A stretch of 64,000 bases of DNA, taken from positions 1 through 64,000 of the forward strand of contig JALHRB010000008.1 of assembly GCA_022841665.1 (NCBI GenBank), given 5' to 3'. Shown one piece after another: positions 1 to 10,821 of this stretch. Below the pieces are notes generated by a model, which was not told the origin of the DNA, made no database searches, and saw only the letters and a list, made by a program, of their open reading frames with translations. The translations under genes and the position numbers were made by a program. Source of the stretch: Pseudolabrys sp. Lineage in GTDB: Bacteria > Pseudomonadota > Alphaproteobacteria > Rhizobiales > Xanthobacteraceae. The first letter of the stretch is position 1, and every line of letters begins with the position of its first letter.

Positions 1-878
1 CCCAGCCGCGCGCGGCGGGCGGTCACGCGGGGCATGCGCATGCGCCGGCACATCCCGCCGACAAGGTGCAGCCGGGCGTGCCCGGGGTCGATGCCGTCAT
101 CGCGGTCGCCTCCGGCAAAGGCGGCGTCGGCAAATCCACCACGGCGGTCAACCTCGCGCTGGGCTTGCGCGATCTCGGCCTCAAGGTTGGCATGCTCGAC
201 GCCGACATCTACGGGCCCTCGCTGCCCAAGCTTCTCGCCATCAAGGAGAAGCCGCAGACCGTCGGCGGCAACCGGCTCAAGCCGATCGAGCGCTACGGCC
301 TCACCGTCATGTCGATCGGCTTCCTCATCGACGAAGAGACGCCGATGATCTGGCGCGGGCCGATGGTGATGTCGGCGATCACGCAAATGTTGCGTGAGGT
401 GGAGTGGGGCAAGCTCGACGTCATGGTGGTCGACATGCCGCCCGGCACGGGCGACGCGCAGCTCACCATGGCGCAGCAGGTGCCGCTCAAGGGCGCGGTG
501 ATCGTCTCGACGCCGCAGGACCTGGCGCTCATCGATGCGCGCCGCGGCGTCGCCATGTTCAAGCGCGTGAACGTGCCGGTGCTCGGCGTGGTCGAGAACA
601 TGAGCTACTTCCTGTGCCCGAGCTGCGGCACGCGCTCCGATATTTTCGGCTATGGCGGGGCGCACAAGGAAGCCGACCGGCTCGGCGTGCCGTTCCTCGG
701 CGAGGTGCCGCTGCACATGACCATCCGCGAGAAGTCAGACGCCGGCCTGCCGGTGGTCGCCACCGAGCCGGACGGACCGCACGCCAAGATCTACCGCGAC
801 ATCGCCGCCAAGGTGCTGGCGCAGATCAAGGGCGGCGGCGCCGGACGCGCCGCGCCGAAGATCGTCATCGAGGCGTAG
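1..878 (+). CDS. mrp: Mrp/NBP35-family iron-sulfur cluster carrier ATPase (5' partial)
   Basis: Cytosolic P-loop ATPase of the Mrp/ApbC/NBP35 family, which assembles or carries [4Fe-4S] clusters to apo-enzymes. The frame (codons from base 3) is already open at the window edge, so the N-terminal part, normally a DUF59/MIP18 domain, lies outside; the GTG at 66 is probably internal. Visible are an Ala/His-rich linker, the deviant Walker A GKGGVGKST at 114-140, the DMPPGTGD switch near 432-455, and the CPSC cluster-ligand motif at 615-626. The stop is TAG 876-878. It converges on the next gene with a 19-base gap. The family call is secure from these motifs. Confidence 0.95.
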   Translation, partial: QPRAAGGHAGHAHAPAHPADKVQPGVPGVDAVIAVASGKGGVGKSTTAVNLALGLRDLGLKVGMLDADIYGPSLPKLLAIKEKPQTVGGNRLKPIERYGLTVMSIGFLIDEETPMIWRGPMVMSAITQMLREVEWGKLDVMVVDMPPGTGDAQLTMAQQVPLKGAVIVSTPQDLALIDARRGVAMFKRVNVPVLGVVENMSYFLCPSCGTRSDIFGYGGAHKEADRLGVPFLGEVPLHMTIREKSDAGLPVVATEPDGPHAKIYRDIAAKVLAQIKGGGAGRAAPKIVIEA

Positions 879-897
879 GGCTGCGGCGACGCGCAGA

Positions 898-1560
898 TCA
901 GTCTTCCGCCCACATGCGCGTGAGATTGGCAAGCGACTTCGAGACCAGGTCGTAGTCGGCGCTCTTGCCCTCGCGCGCGAACATGCGCCGCCGGGCGGTG
1001 TCGAGGTCGAACAATATCTCGCGCCGCGCCGCGTCGCGGATGAAGCTGCGTGCCCAGCCGACGCACACCAGGCGCTCGCCGCGCGTGACTTTGGCGACGC
1101 GGTGCAAAGCCGTGGCCGGGTAGGCGACCATCGAGCCGGCAGCCAATTTTACCGGCTCCTCACCGGCGGTGCTCTCGATCACGAGCTCGCCGCCGCTGTA
1201 GCTCTTCGGGTCGCTGAGGAAGAGCGTGAAGGAGACGTCGGTGCGCATGCCCTGCATCAGCGCGTCGTCGACATGGCTGCCGTAGTTCTTGCCCTTATCA
1301 TAACGGGCGAATAGCAGCGGGGTCAGCGCCTTCGGCCGCACGGCCATGCGGAAGACGTCGTTGCGCAGGATGCGATCCGCCACGCGCTTGCGGATGTCGT
1401 CGAGCGAACGGTCGTTGCTGTCCGCCTGGGCGTTGTTCTTGACCACGCGCGCCGCGAAGCCGGCGGTGGCGCGGCCATCGACGAAACGCACGTTCTTGAG
1501 CGCACGGCGCACGGCGGCGATGTCGTCGCGCGACAATACATTGGCGATTACGATCTGCAT
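898..1560 (-). CDS. piuC: PiuC/PKHD-type Fe(II)/2-oxoglutarate-dependent hydroxylase
   Basis: A 220-residue Fe(II)- and 2-oxoglutarate-dependent dioxygenase of the PiuC/YbiX type, a prolyl-4-hydroxylase-like fold often linked to iron uptake; the physiological substrate is unknown. The iron triad is visible as His96-x-Asp98 in YGSHVDD and His153 in ALHRV, with Arg163 positioned for 2-oxoglutarate. Length matches the family (about 225). It is divergently arranged with the exported protein at 1693, so the two may share the 1561-1692 region. No TonB receptor, the usual partner, is in the window. Confidence 0.93.
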   Translation of the reverse strand: MQIVIANVLSRDDIAAVRRALKNVRFVDGRATAGFAARVVKNNAQADSNDRSLDDIRKRVADRILRNDVFRMAVRPKALTPLLFARYDKGKNYGSHVDDALMQGMRTDVSFTLFLSDPKSYSGGELVIESTAGEEPVKLAAGSMVAYPATALHRVAKVTRGERLVCVGWARSFIRDAARREILFDLDTARRRMFAREGKSADYDLVSKSLANLTRMWAED

Positions 1561-1692
1561 GCGTCTCTACTTCTCATGCCTCATCGCAGTCTAGCAGACT
1601 GGAACCGTTCAAAACTGTTTCGTTTGGATGGGTGTCTTCGCCATTGTATGTTGCACGCGGCGGCGCGTGTGAAGAAAAGTGGAGCCAGAAGC

Positions 1693-2571
1693 GTGAAGAA
1701 GAAAACGAAAATCTGGGTCGGCATCGGCGCCTTTGTGCTTGCCGGCAGTGGCGGCCTGATGCACGCGGAGCAGCCGGCTGCCGCTGCGGCGCTGGAAGCG
1801 GGTGTTGCGGCAAGTACTTCGCCGCGCGACGCGCTTCTCTCGTCCGCGGCGCCCATCGTGTTCGCGCAAGCCGCGGGCGGCGAGGGTGGCGAAGGCGGAG
1901 AGGGGGGCGAAGGGGGCGAAGCCGGCATTAATGTCGCCGCCACCGAAAACGATCCGGTCGAATACAACATCGCCTTGCAGGTGATCGCGGCGCATTACTA
2001 TGCCGGCCTGGCCGCCTACGAAGCCAAGGAAACCGAGGCGGGCGCGCAGATGTTCGCGCACGGCCTGTCGGAAGTCTTCATCCCGATGGAAGAGGTTTTC
2101 GGCCGGCGCGGCGTAAAGGGCTTGCGCGAGGCCATGGAAGCCGCGGTCGACGCGGGCGCCGGGAAAAAGCCGTCCGCGGCCGTGCGCAAGCTGGTGCAGA
2201 ATGTGCTCAAGGCGATTGCGGCGGCGGAAAAGGCCGCGCCGAAGTCCGCGCAGTCCGCGCTGGCGGTCAAGACGAAAGTCGTGGCCGATCTGCTAAACCG
2301 CGCGGCGTTTCAGTACAACGTGGCGCTCTCCGACAAAACGCTCGAGCCGTATCTCGACGGGCTCGGCTTCGCCGCAGCGGCGCGCAATGAAGCGGACAAG
2401 GTATTGCCGGAGCTTCGCAAGTCCGACAAGAAGAAGGCGGCAACTCTTAAGACTGCGCTGGACATGGCGGCCAAGGCCTATCCGGGCATCAAGCGGCCTG
2501 CCAAAGCGCCGGTGCCCGCGGGCGACTTCCTGGCCGCATCCTCCGCCGCGCAGCTCGCGGTATCGCGCTGA
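1693..2571 (+). CDS. Exported helical protein with Gly-Gly-Glu repeat, function unknown
   Basis: A 292-residue protein of unrecognised function. The GTG at 1693 was chosen because GGAG at 1681-1684 sits 8 bases upstream and a classical signal peptide follows directly (KKKTKIWVGIGAFVLAG). An earlier open frame from 1576 lacks these. After the signal come five tandem Gly-Gly-Glu units (residues about 62-76), then an Ala-rich, probably all-helical domain containing HYYAGLAAYEAKE. The location next to PiuC hints at metal physiology, but that is only an inference from position. The protein is probably periplasmic. Confidence 0.75.
   Translation: MKKKTKIWVGIGAFVLAGSGGLMHAEQPAAAAALEAGVAASTSPRDALLSSAAPIVFAQAAGGEGGEGGEGGEGGEAGINVAATENDPVEYNIALQVIAAHYYAGLAAYEAKETEAGAQMFAHGLSEVFIPMEEVFGRRGVKGLREAMEAAVDAGAGKKPSAAVRKLVQNVLKAIAAAEKAAPKSAQSALAVKTKVVADLLNRAAFQYNVALSDKTLEPYLDGLGFAAAARNEADKVLPELRKSDKKKAATLKTALDMAAKAYPGIKRPAKAPVPAGDFLAASSAAQLAVSR
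1876..1920 (+). repeat. In-frame GGE-coding microrepeat
   Basis: Five degenerate 9-base units each coding Gly-Gly-Glu inside the exported protein gene. Codon choice varies between units (GGC/GGT/GGA/GGG, GAG/GAA), so this is a protein-level low-complexity linker and not a recent slippage product. Confidence 0.8.
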
Positions 2572-2761
2572 AACTCCTCTTGAAAAGCTGGCGGGCTTTA
2601 CGCCTTTCGTAGGGGTGCGCGCGGCGCATTGCATATCTGCATTGCACGCATGCGGTCGGCGCGCCGCGGCGGTCTGGCAACGGCGGCCGCAACCTGCTTT
2701 CTCACCGGCTGATCCGCCGATCCCGGCGGACTCGATCAAGAAAAACTGGAGTTGGTTAGAA

Positions 2762-3850
<1,089 letters not shown>

Positions 3851-3887
3851 GGCGGTCTTCGTCCCACCCTTTGCCTGCAACGATTTG

Positions 3888-3923
3888 GCCCCCGCCCGGC
3901 ACCCCCGGGCGGGGGCTTTTCTT
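3888..3923 (+). terminator. Rho-independent terminator after TRAP receptor 1
   Basis: A 12-bp perfect stem (3888-3899 with 3905-3916) with a 5-base loop is followed by TTTTCTT. It separates receptor 1 from receptor 2, so the paralogues are probably separate transcription units. Confidence 0.9.
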
Positions 3924-4034
3924 ATGCCGAACCGACTGGATTTCCGTATCGCGAAGCGTATCCTTGCGGGCGCGAAACCGCTGGGGAAACACAGCTAGTT
4001 GAATCAACAAGAAATCCGAGGGAGGCTTTTTGCC

Positions 4035-5123
4035 ATGAAACGTCGTCAATTCCTGAAAACCGCGGGCGTGGGGCTCGCGGCGAGTGCGGTCGCCGCGCCG
4101 GCCATCGCTCAAACAATGCCCGAGTTCAAATGGCGGCTCACCGCGAGCTGGCCCAAGTCGCTCGATACGCTGTACGGCAGCTGCGAGACATTGGCCAAAT
4201 ACGTGTCGGAGGCCACAGGGGGAAAATTCCAGATTCAGGTCTTCGCCGCCGGCGAAATCGTGCCGGGCCTGCAGGTGCTCGACGCCGTGCAGAACGGCAC
4301 CGTCGAAATGGGCCACAGCGCGCAGTACTACTACATCGGCAAGGACCCGACCTGGGCGCTGTTCTGCGCGATTCCGTTCGGCCTCAATGCCCGCCAGCAG
4401 AACTCCTGGTTCTATGAAGGTGACGGCCAGAAGCTGATCGACGAGTTCAGCGCCAAGTATAACTCGCGCTGTCTTCTGATGGGCAACACCGGCTGCCAGA
4501 TGGGCGGCTGGTTCCGCAAGGAGATCAACACGGTTGACGACCTGAAGGGCCTCAAGATGCGCATCGGCGGCTGGGCCGGCAAGACATTGTCCAAGCTTGG
4601 CTCCATCCCGCAACAGATCGCGGCTGGCGACATCTATCCCGCGCTGGAAAAGGGCACAATCGACGCCGCCGAATGGGTGGGGCCGCATGACGACGAGAAG
4701 CTCGGCTTCTACAAGGTTGCGAAGTACTACTACTATCCGGGCTGGTGGGAAGGCGGCACGGCCAACCATCTGATCATCAATCAGGCGAAGTGGAACGAAC
4801 TGCCGAAGTCCTACCAGGCGATCGTCACGGCGGCGGCGGGCTACTGCAATATCGAACAGCAGGCCCGCTACGACGGCCGCAACCCCGCAGCATTGAAGCG
4901 CCTGGTCTCGCAAGGCGTTCAATTACGGCCGTTCTCGCCCGCAATCATGGAAGCCTGCCTGAAGGCCTCGAATGAGGTGAACGCGGAAGAGGCGGCGAAA
5001 AACCCGGTATTTAAGAAGGTACTGGATTCGATCCAGGCCTACCGGGCGGACCAGTACCTGTGGTGGCAGGTGGCCGAATATGGCTACGACAGCTTCATGA
5101 TCCGCAGCCGCGGCAGGGGCTGA
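4035..5123 (+). CDS. TRAP transporter substrate-binding protein, TakP-like (copy 2)
   Basis: A second 362-residue Tat-exported receptor (KRRQFLKTAG at the N-terminus), started at ATG 4035 behind GGAG 4020-4023. An upstream in-frame ATG at 3999 has no such ribosome site and would block the signal peptide. It keeps the GWAGKTLSKLGS and IYPALEKGTIDAAEWVG core, but with His replacing Tyr in the VGPHDDEKLGF segment, which differs from copies 1 and 3 and could alter ligand preference (inference). Nucleotide divergence from copies 1 and 3 is clearly higher in the central region. Its own terminator is at 5148-5179. Confidence 0.93.
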   Translation: MKRRQFLKTAGVGLAASAVAAPAIAQTMPEFKWRLTASWPKSLDTLYGSCETLAKYVSEATGGKFQIQVFAAGEIVPGLQVLDAVQNGTVEMGHSAQYYYIGKDPTWALFCAIPFGLNARQQNSWFYEGDGQKLIDEFSAKYNSRCLLMGNTGCQMGGWFRKEINTVDDLKGLKMRIGGWAGKTLSKLGSIPQQIAAGDIYPALEKGTIDAAEWVGPHDDEKLGFYKVAKYYYYPGWWEGGTANHLIINQAKWNELPKSYQAIVTAAAGYCNIEQQARYDGRNPAALKRLVSQGVQLRPFSPAIMEACLKASNEVNAEEAAKNPVFKKVLDSIQAYRADQYLWWQVAEYGYDSFMIRSRGRG

Positions 5124-5147
5124 CGCGTTTATACGACAGTGCGACCC

Positions 5148-5179
5148 GGGGCCGGCCCAAACGCCGGCCCCGTCTGTTT
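5148..5179 (+). terminator. Rho-independent terminator after TRAP receptor 2
   Basis: The stem GGGGCCGGC (5148-5156) pairs with GCCGGCCCC (5163-5171) around CCAAAC, followed by GTCTGTTTT. It lies 24 bases after the stop codon of receptor 2. Confidence 0.85.
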
Positions 5180-5349
5180 TAGGGCCACGAAGAGGGACAC
5201 CTTCCAGCGTGCGACTTTCGTATAAGAGGTTCAGGCTGGATTAAGAGGACAGGCTCCGTCATCGTTCCGCTACGCCCGCTGAGGGCCAATCAAAAAGGGC
5301 ATGCGCAAAAGCAAGGCCCGCAGGGAACAATCCAAGGGAGGGTACCGGA

Positions 5350-6438
<1,089 letters not shown>

Positions 6439-6456
6439 TGCGCCACCCTGAATGAG

Positions 6457-6487
6457 AAAGCCCGGAGCGAAAGCTCCGGGCTTTTTT
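6457..6487. terminator. Bidirectional terminator between TRAP receptor 3 and the TRAP large permease
   Basis: AAAGCCCGGAGC (6457-6468) pairs perfectly with 6473-6484 around a GAAA tetraloop and ends in TTTTTT. It lies between two convergent genes. The plus-strand T tract is strong; on the minus strand only a short T run follows. Confidence 0.9.
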
Positions 6488-6508
6488 CGTCGACGATGGC
6501 AACGCGTA

Positions 6509-8170
6509 TTATTTAAAACTCGGCGGCGGACCGAAATCGAGCGGCGGCATGTCCATCTGCGGGATCTCGATCCTCACCTTGCTGGGGTCGATCGTGCTAG
6601 CCGTGCCCTTGTAATGCATGACCATTCCGGGGAAGAGGATCACCAAAAGGACCATGATGACCTGGATGACGACGAACGGAACAGCGCCCCAGTAAATCTG
6701 CCCCGTTGTGACGGGGTCCATGCGTTTGCCGGTGATGCGATCGAGGTAGGATTCGCGCGGCGCCACCGAGCGCAGATAGAACAGGGCGAAGCCGAAGGGC
6801 GGGTGCATGAACGAAGTCTGCATGTTCACGCCGAGGATCACGCCGAACCAGATCAGGTCGATGCCGAGCCGCTCGGCTGCCGGACCGAGCAGCGGGATGA
6901 CGATGAAGGCGAGCTCGAAGAAATCGAGGAAAAACGCCAGCACGAACACGAAGGCGTTGACGAAGACCAGGAAGCCGACCTGTCCGCCCGGCAGCGAGAC
7001 CAGCATTTCCTCGACCCAGATGTGGCCGCTCACGCCGTAGAACGTCAGCGAGAAGACGCGCGCGCCGATCAGGATGAAGAGCACGAAGGCCGACAGCTTG
7101 GCAGTCGATTCGATCGCCTGCCGGACCAGGTCCCAGGTGAGGCGCCGCTTCATTGCGCCGAGGATCAACGCGCCGCTGGCGCCCATGGCGCCGCCTTCGG
7201 TCGGCGTGGCGACGCCGATGAAGATGGTGCCGAGCACCAGAAAGATTAGGAACAGCGGCGGCACCATCACGAAGGTGGTCTGCTGTGCTATGTGCGACAG
7301 GAAGCGGAAGCCGAAGAAGCGGTTGGTCAGCCAGTTCACGACCGCGACCGCGAAGGCGAAGACGATGCCGAAAAACATCGTGAGCACGACGTAGTCGGCG
7401 CCGCGCGAGGTCGCGCCGCGCATGGCCAGCCAGCCGAACAGGCCGCTCGCCACCGCAAGAATGCCGAGCGAGATCAGGCCGCGGCTGCCATCGGGCTCGC
7501 GGAAGCCGACCGCCTCGAGCGGAAGCCCGGGCGTCGCCTTCGGGTAGATCATGGAAACCAGGAAGATGTAGCTGGCATAGAGGGCGGCCAGCACCATGCC
7601 CGGGATGAAGGCGCCCTCGTACATATCGCCGACCGACTTGCCGAGCTGGTCGGCCATCACGATCAGCACCAGCGAGGGCGGAATGATCTGCGCCAGTGTC
7701 CCCGAAGCGGCGATCACGCCCGAGGCGACGCGGCGGTCGTAGCCGTAGCGCAGCATGATCGGCAGCGAGATCAAGCCCATCGAGATCACCGAGGCGGCCA
7801 CCACGCCGGTTGTCGCCGCGAGCAGGGCGCCGACGAAAATCACCGCATAGGCAAGGCCGCCGCGCACGGTACCGAACAGCTGCCCAATGGTGTCGAGCAG
7901 GTCCTCGGCCATCCCGGATCGTTCGAGCACCAATCCCATGAAGGTAAAGAACGGAATCGCCAGCAGCGTGTCGTTGTTCATCACGCCGTAGACGCGCTCG
8001 GGCAAAGCTTGCAGAAAGTCCGGTGAGAACTGTCCGAGCTCGATGCCGATCAACCCGAAGATGAGACCGACCGCGCCGAGCGAGAAAGCCGCCGGATAGC
8101 CGAGCAGCAGGAACACAACCAGCGCGGCGAACATGATCGGCGCCATGTTGTGGATGATGAAGGCAGTCAT
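6509..8170 (-). CDS. dctM: TRAP transporter large permease (DctM/TakM-like)
   Basis: A 553-residue, about 12-helix inner-membrane subunit that couples sodium to substrate import in TRAP transporters. It is longer than typical DctM (about 430), as in the mannitol/chloroaromatic (TakM-type) subfamily, because of an inserted charged and hydrophobic segment near residues 210-300. The motif IIPPSLVLIVMADQLG and the repeated hydrophobic blocks support the call. It lies 29 bases downstream of the small permease gene and is convergent with the three receptors. No other permease pair is in the window. Confidence 0.93.
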   Translation of the reverse strand: MTAFIIHNMAPIMFAALVVFLLLGYPAAFSLGAVGLIFGLIGIELGQFSPDFLQALPERVYGVMNNDTLLAIPFFTFMGLVLERSGMAEDLLDTIGQLFGTVRGGLAYAVIFVGALLAATTGVVAASVISMGLISLPIMLRYGYDRRVASGVIAASGTLAQIIPPSLVLIVMADQLGKSVGDMYEGAFIPGMVLAALYASYIFLVSMIYPKATPGLPLEAVGFREPDGSRGLISLGILAVASGLFGWLAMRGATSRGADYVVLTMFFGIVFAFAVAVVNWLTNRFFGFRFLSHIAQQTTFVMVPPLFLIFLVLGTIFIGVATPTEGGAMGASGALILGAMKRRLTWDLVRQAIESTAKLSAFVLFILIGARVFSLTFYGVSGHIWVEEMLVSLPGGQVGFLVFVNAFVFVLAFFLDFFELAFIVIPLLGPAAERLGIDLIWFGVILGVNMQTSFMHPPFGFALFYLRSVAPRESYLDRITGKRMDPVTTGQIYWGAVPFVVIQVIMVLLVILFPGMVMHYKGTASTIDPSKVRIEIPQMDMPPLDFGPPPSFK

Positions 8171-8199
8171 TTAATGGCCCCGGCTCCAGCTCTCGGCTT

Positions 8200-8802
8200 T
8201 CAGCGCTTCTCGATTGCTTCGACGATGTGCTCGATCTCCGCCTCCAGCGGGTGCGTCTGGCTGGCGTGCGGATCCGGAATAAGATCCCGCATCACCGCGA
8301 GCCGCTTGACGAGTTCCGAGAGGCATTGGGCGAGAAGCATTGCGAAGGCGATCATGACCAGCGACTTGGCGGGCCATTGCGGCAGGCCGCCGGCATTGCC
8401 CGACTGCTCATTGATCATGAAGGAGCGGTAAAAGAACGGGATGCCGGTCACGATCATGACGATCGTCAGCGGCAGCAGGAAAAAAATGTGGCCGACGACG
8501 TCGACCGCGTCGCGCACCCGCTTCGGGAAGAAGTTGTTCACGATGTCGATGCGGATATGTTCGTTGGCGAGCAGCGTCCAGGGCGAGCACAGCAGAAAGA
8601 CGACGCTGAACAGCACCCATTGCAGCTCCAGCCAGGAATTCGACGAGGTGTCGAACGTCTTGCGCACGATAGCGTTGACGGTCGAGACCACGACCGCTGC
8701 CAGGATGAGCCACGCCACGCGCTTGCCAATCCAGGCATTGCCGGCGTCGACCGCACGTGAGACCGGCAGCAAAGCCTTTAGCACTGCGTCGAGAGCGCCC
8801 AC
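8200..8802 (-). CDS. dctQ: TRAP transporter small permease (DctQ/TakQ-like)
   Basis: A 200-residue four-helix membrane subunit of the TRAP transporter. The GTG at 8800-8802 was chosen because a minus-strand AGGGGAG lies about 8 bases upstream; a longer open frame to 8919 has no ribosome site and low-complexity sequence. Typical features are WLELQWVLFSVVFLL, NEHIRIDIV and a C-terminal acidic helix. Together with the large permease downstream it forms a two-gene operon lacking its own adjacent receptor. Confidence 0.9.
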   Translation of the reverse strand: MGALDAVLKALLPVSRAVDAGNAWIGKRVAWLILAAVVVSTVNAIVRKTFDTSSNSWLELQWVLFSVVFLLCSPWTLLANEHIRIDIVNNFFPKRVRDAVDVVGHIFFLLPLTIVMIVTGIPFFYRSFMINEQSGNAGGLPQWPAKSLVMIAFAMLLAQCLSELVKRLAVMRDLIPDPHASQTHPLEAEIEHIVEAIEKR

Positions 8803-9033
8803 TGCATCTCCCCTCTGGCCGGCGGGCCGGCCCGCGCTTCTTGTTTTTGTTGTCGTTCCCTCGGCTGGGCCTTGCGGCCAAGCCTGCCACCTTAATCCGA
8901 TGGCGGCCTCGGGCGTCAATGACGAAATTGATTGGAAAGGGCTTGATCCCGCATCGCAATAGCGCCAGCGGTTAGCCGAAAGTAGGGGTGGGCAAGCTTC
9001 ATGCGCCTGCGGCGCTTGAAAAAGCGCCGCGCT

Positions 9034-10095
9034 TTAGCCGCCGGTTACGCTCATGTGGCGGCCCACCGCCGGAGCCTGCCGGCGGCGGTCGATGACGAAG
9101 TCGTGGCCCTTCGGTTTGCGGGCGATGGCTTCGTCGATGGCGGCATGCAGGGCGGCGTCGCTTTCCGAAGCGCGCAGCGGGCTACGCAGGTCGGCGGCAT
9201 CGTCCTGGCCGAGGCACATATAGAGGGTGCCCGTGCAGGTGATACGGACGCGGTTGCAGGATTCGCAGAAATTATGCGTCAGCGGCGTAATGAAGCCGAG
9301 GCGGCCGCCGGTTTCTTTCACCCGCACGTAACGCGCCGGCCCCCCGGTGCGGTAGTCGATGTCCTCAAGCGTGAAGCGCTCGGCGAGGCGGGCGCGTACG
9401 AGCGACAGCGGCAGGTACTGGTCGAGCCGTGACTCCTCGATGTCGCCGAGCGGCATAACCTCGATCACGGTCAGATCCATGCCGCGGCCGTGCGCCCATT
9501 GCATCAGGCCGGCGATCTCGTCCTCGTTCACGCCCTTGAGCGCGACCGCATTGATCTTGACTTTGAGGCCGGCCGCCTGCGCGGCGTCGATGCCGGCAAG
9601 CACCTTGCCGAGATCGCCCCAGCGCGTGATGGCGCGGAATTTCTCCGGGTCGAGCGTATCGAGCGAGACGTTGATACGTTCGACGCCGTGGCCCTTCAGC
9701 TCGCTTGCGTATTTTTCAAGTTGAGAGCCGTTGGTGGTGACCGTCAGCTCCTTGAGCGCGCCGCTTGCGAGATGACGCGACAGCGACGACACCAATGTCA
9801 TGATCCCGCGTCGCACCAGCGGCTCGCCGCCGGTGAGGCGCAGCTTAACGACGCCCTTGGCGATGAAGGCGCTGCACAGACGGTCGAGTTCCTCCAGGCT
9901 GAGCAGGTCGGCCTTCGGCAGGAACGACATGTGTTCCGACATGCAATAGACGCAGCGGAAATCGCAGCGGTCGGTGACCGAGACGCGCAGATACGTGATG
10001 GCGCGGGCGAATGGGTCGATCAGCGCGCGCGGCTTGTTGCCCGCGCGGTCAAGATCGATGGTGCTGTCGGATCCGGCCGCTTCCATGACGCTCAT
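9034..10095 (-). CDS. moaA: GTP 3',8-cyclase MoaA (molybdenum cofactor biosynthesis)
   Basis: Radical SAM enzyme that, with MoaC, converts GTP to cyclic pyranopterin monophosphate in the cytosol. The SAM-cluster cysteines are C44, C48 and C51 in [10 protein letters not shown]; the second cluster is in [12 protein letters not shown] with a further Cys downstream; the protein ends in the conserved Gly-Gly. The ATG at 10095 gives 353 residues, near the family norm. A longer TTG start at 10149 would place coding sequence against the terminator at 10148-10179. No other moa genes are nearby. Confidence 0.95.
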   Translation of the reverse strand: MSVMEAAGSDSTIDLDRAGNKPRALIDPFARAITYLRVSVTDRCDFRCVYCMSEHMSFLPKADLLSLEELDRLCSAFIAKGVVKLRLTGGEPLVRRGIMTLVSSLSRHLASGALKELTVTTNGSQLEKYASELKGHGVERINVSLDTLDPEKFRAITRWGDLGKVLAGIDAAQAAGLKVKINAVALKGVNEDEIAGLMQWAHGRGMDLTVIEVMPLGDIEESRLDQYLPLSLVRARLAERFTLEDIDYRTGGPARYVRVKETGGRLGFITPLTHNFCESCNRVRITCTGTLYMCLGQDDAADLRSPLRASESDAALHAAIDEAIARKPKGHDFVIDRRRQAPAVGRHMSVTGG

Positions 10096-10147
10096 ATAGG
10101 AACTGTGGACGATCTTGACTATTTCGTCCAGGCGGCAGGGCCCATGC

Positions 10148-10179
10148 AAAACGGCCCGCGGAGCTGGTCCGCGGGCCGT
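10148..10179 (-). terminator. Rho-independent terminator after the PEGA lipoprotein (minus strand)
   Basis: A 12-bp perfect stem (10151-10162 with 10168-10179) with a 5-base loop, followed on the minus strand by TTTTG. It lies between the lipoprotein stop and moaA and supports the shorter moaA start. Confidence 0.85.
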
Positions 10180-10202
10180 GGTTTAGAGGAAAAAGCGGAT
10201 TC

Positions 10203-10691
10203 TCAGCGCTGAGGCGCAGGCCATGGGGCAGGGGCCTGTTGCTGCGCCGGCGCAGTGGCCGTCGCCGGCTTGGGAGCCGCGGCCGCGGGCTTCTTGGCGG
10301 CGGGCTTGGCCGGCGCACGGCGGGCGGGCTTGGCCGGCTGGGGCGGAGGCGGCGCGGCCGTGAGTTCCACCGCCACCGGATTCGGACGCAGGCGCGGCGC
10401 CGAGCCGACTTCCTGCACCAGTTCAAGTGTCTCGGTTTCCGGCAGATAGCCGTTGAGCGTGAAGGTGACCGTCAACGGTCCGGTGGTCGGCAGTGCAAGT
10501 GCGCAGGGCGTGCGGCAGGTTTGTCCGCTCGAAGCCTTTGCCTCGGCGTTTGCCGGCGTGGATTCGAAGCGGACGTTGTCCATCGACGGCGCCGGTTTCA
10601 GCGCATCGAGGTTGAGAAAGTCCGAACTCGACGAGCACGCCGCAAGAGCAAGCGCACCGCCGACGAGAACGACAACCCGGTACATCATCAT
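10203..10691 (-). CDS. PEGA-domain-like lipoprotein with Pro/Ala-rich tail
   Basis: A 162-residue predicted lipoprotein. The lipobox LAAC lies about 20 residues from the start, followed by SSSS. A segment with NVRFESTPANAEA and LTVTFTLNGYLPET resembles the PEGA surface-carbohydrate-associated fold; the remainder is a Pro/Ala/Lys tail typical of wall-contacting envelope proteins. Three consecutive ATG codons (10691, 10688, 10685) follow a GGACGGG sequence; the first was taken. It likely sits in the outer membrane facing the periplasm (inference). Function unknown. Confidence 0.75.
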   Translation of the reverse strand: MMMYRVVVLVGGALALAACSSSSDFLNLDALKPAPSMDNVRFESTPANAEAKASSGQTCRTPCALALPTTGPLTVTFTLNGYLPETETLELVQEVGSAPRLRPNPVAVELTAAPPPPQPAKPARRAPAKPAAKKPAAAAPKPATATAPAQQQAPAPWPAPQR

Positions 10692-10821
10692 CTGACCCGT
10701 CCACTCGAGCGGCAAGAAGAGCGCTCGCTCAAGTCAGGATACGGGCGAACGTCATATCGGTGCAACACGTTGCGTTCCGTTAACCTTACCGCATTAACCA
10801 TAAAGGTGTCGCATCGCAGCA

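Noticed and set aside
1876-1920. CRISPR-like repeat array
   Set aside because: The short in-frame GGE units have no spacers and belong to a coding sequence.
2387-2761. Upstream extension of TRAP receptor 1
   Set aside because: It would run through the preceding gene's 3' end and bury the Tat signal; a proper ribosome site lies before 2762.
10780-10801. Two TTAACC motifs upstream of the PEGA lipoprotein as a CtrA site
   Set aside because: Start-to-start spacing is 14 and not the 11 of TTAA-N7-TTAA, so only loose half-sites remain.
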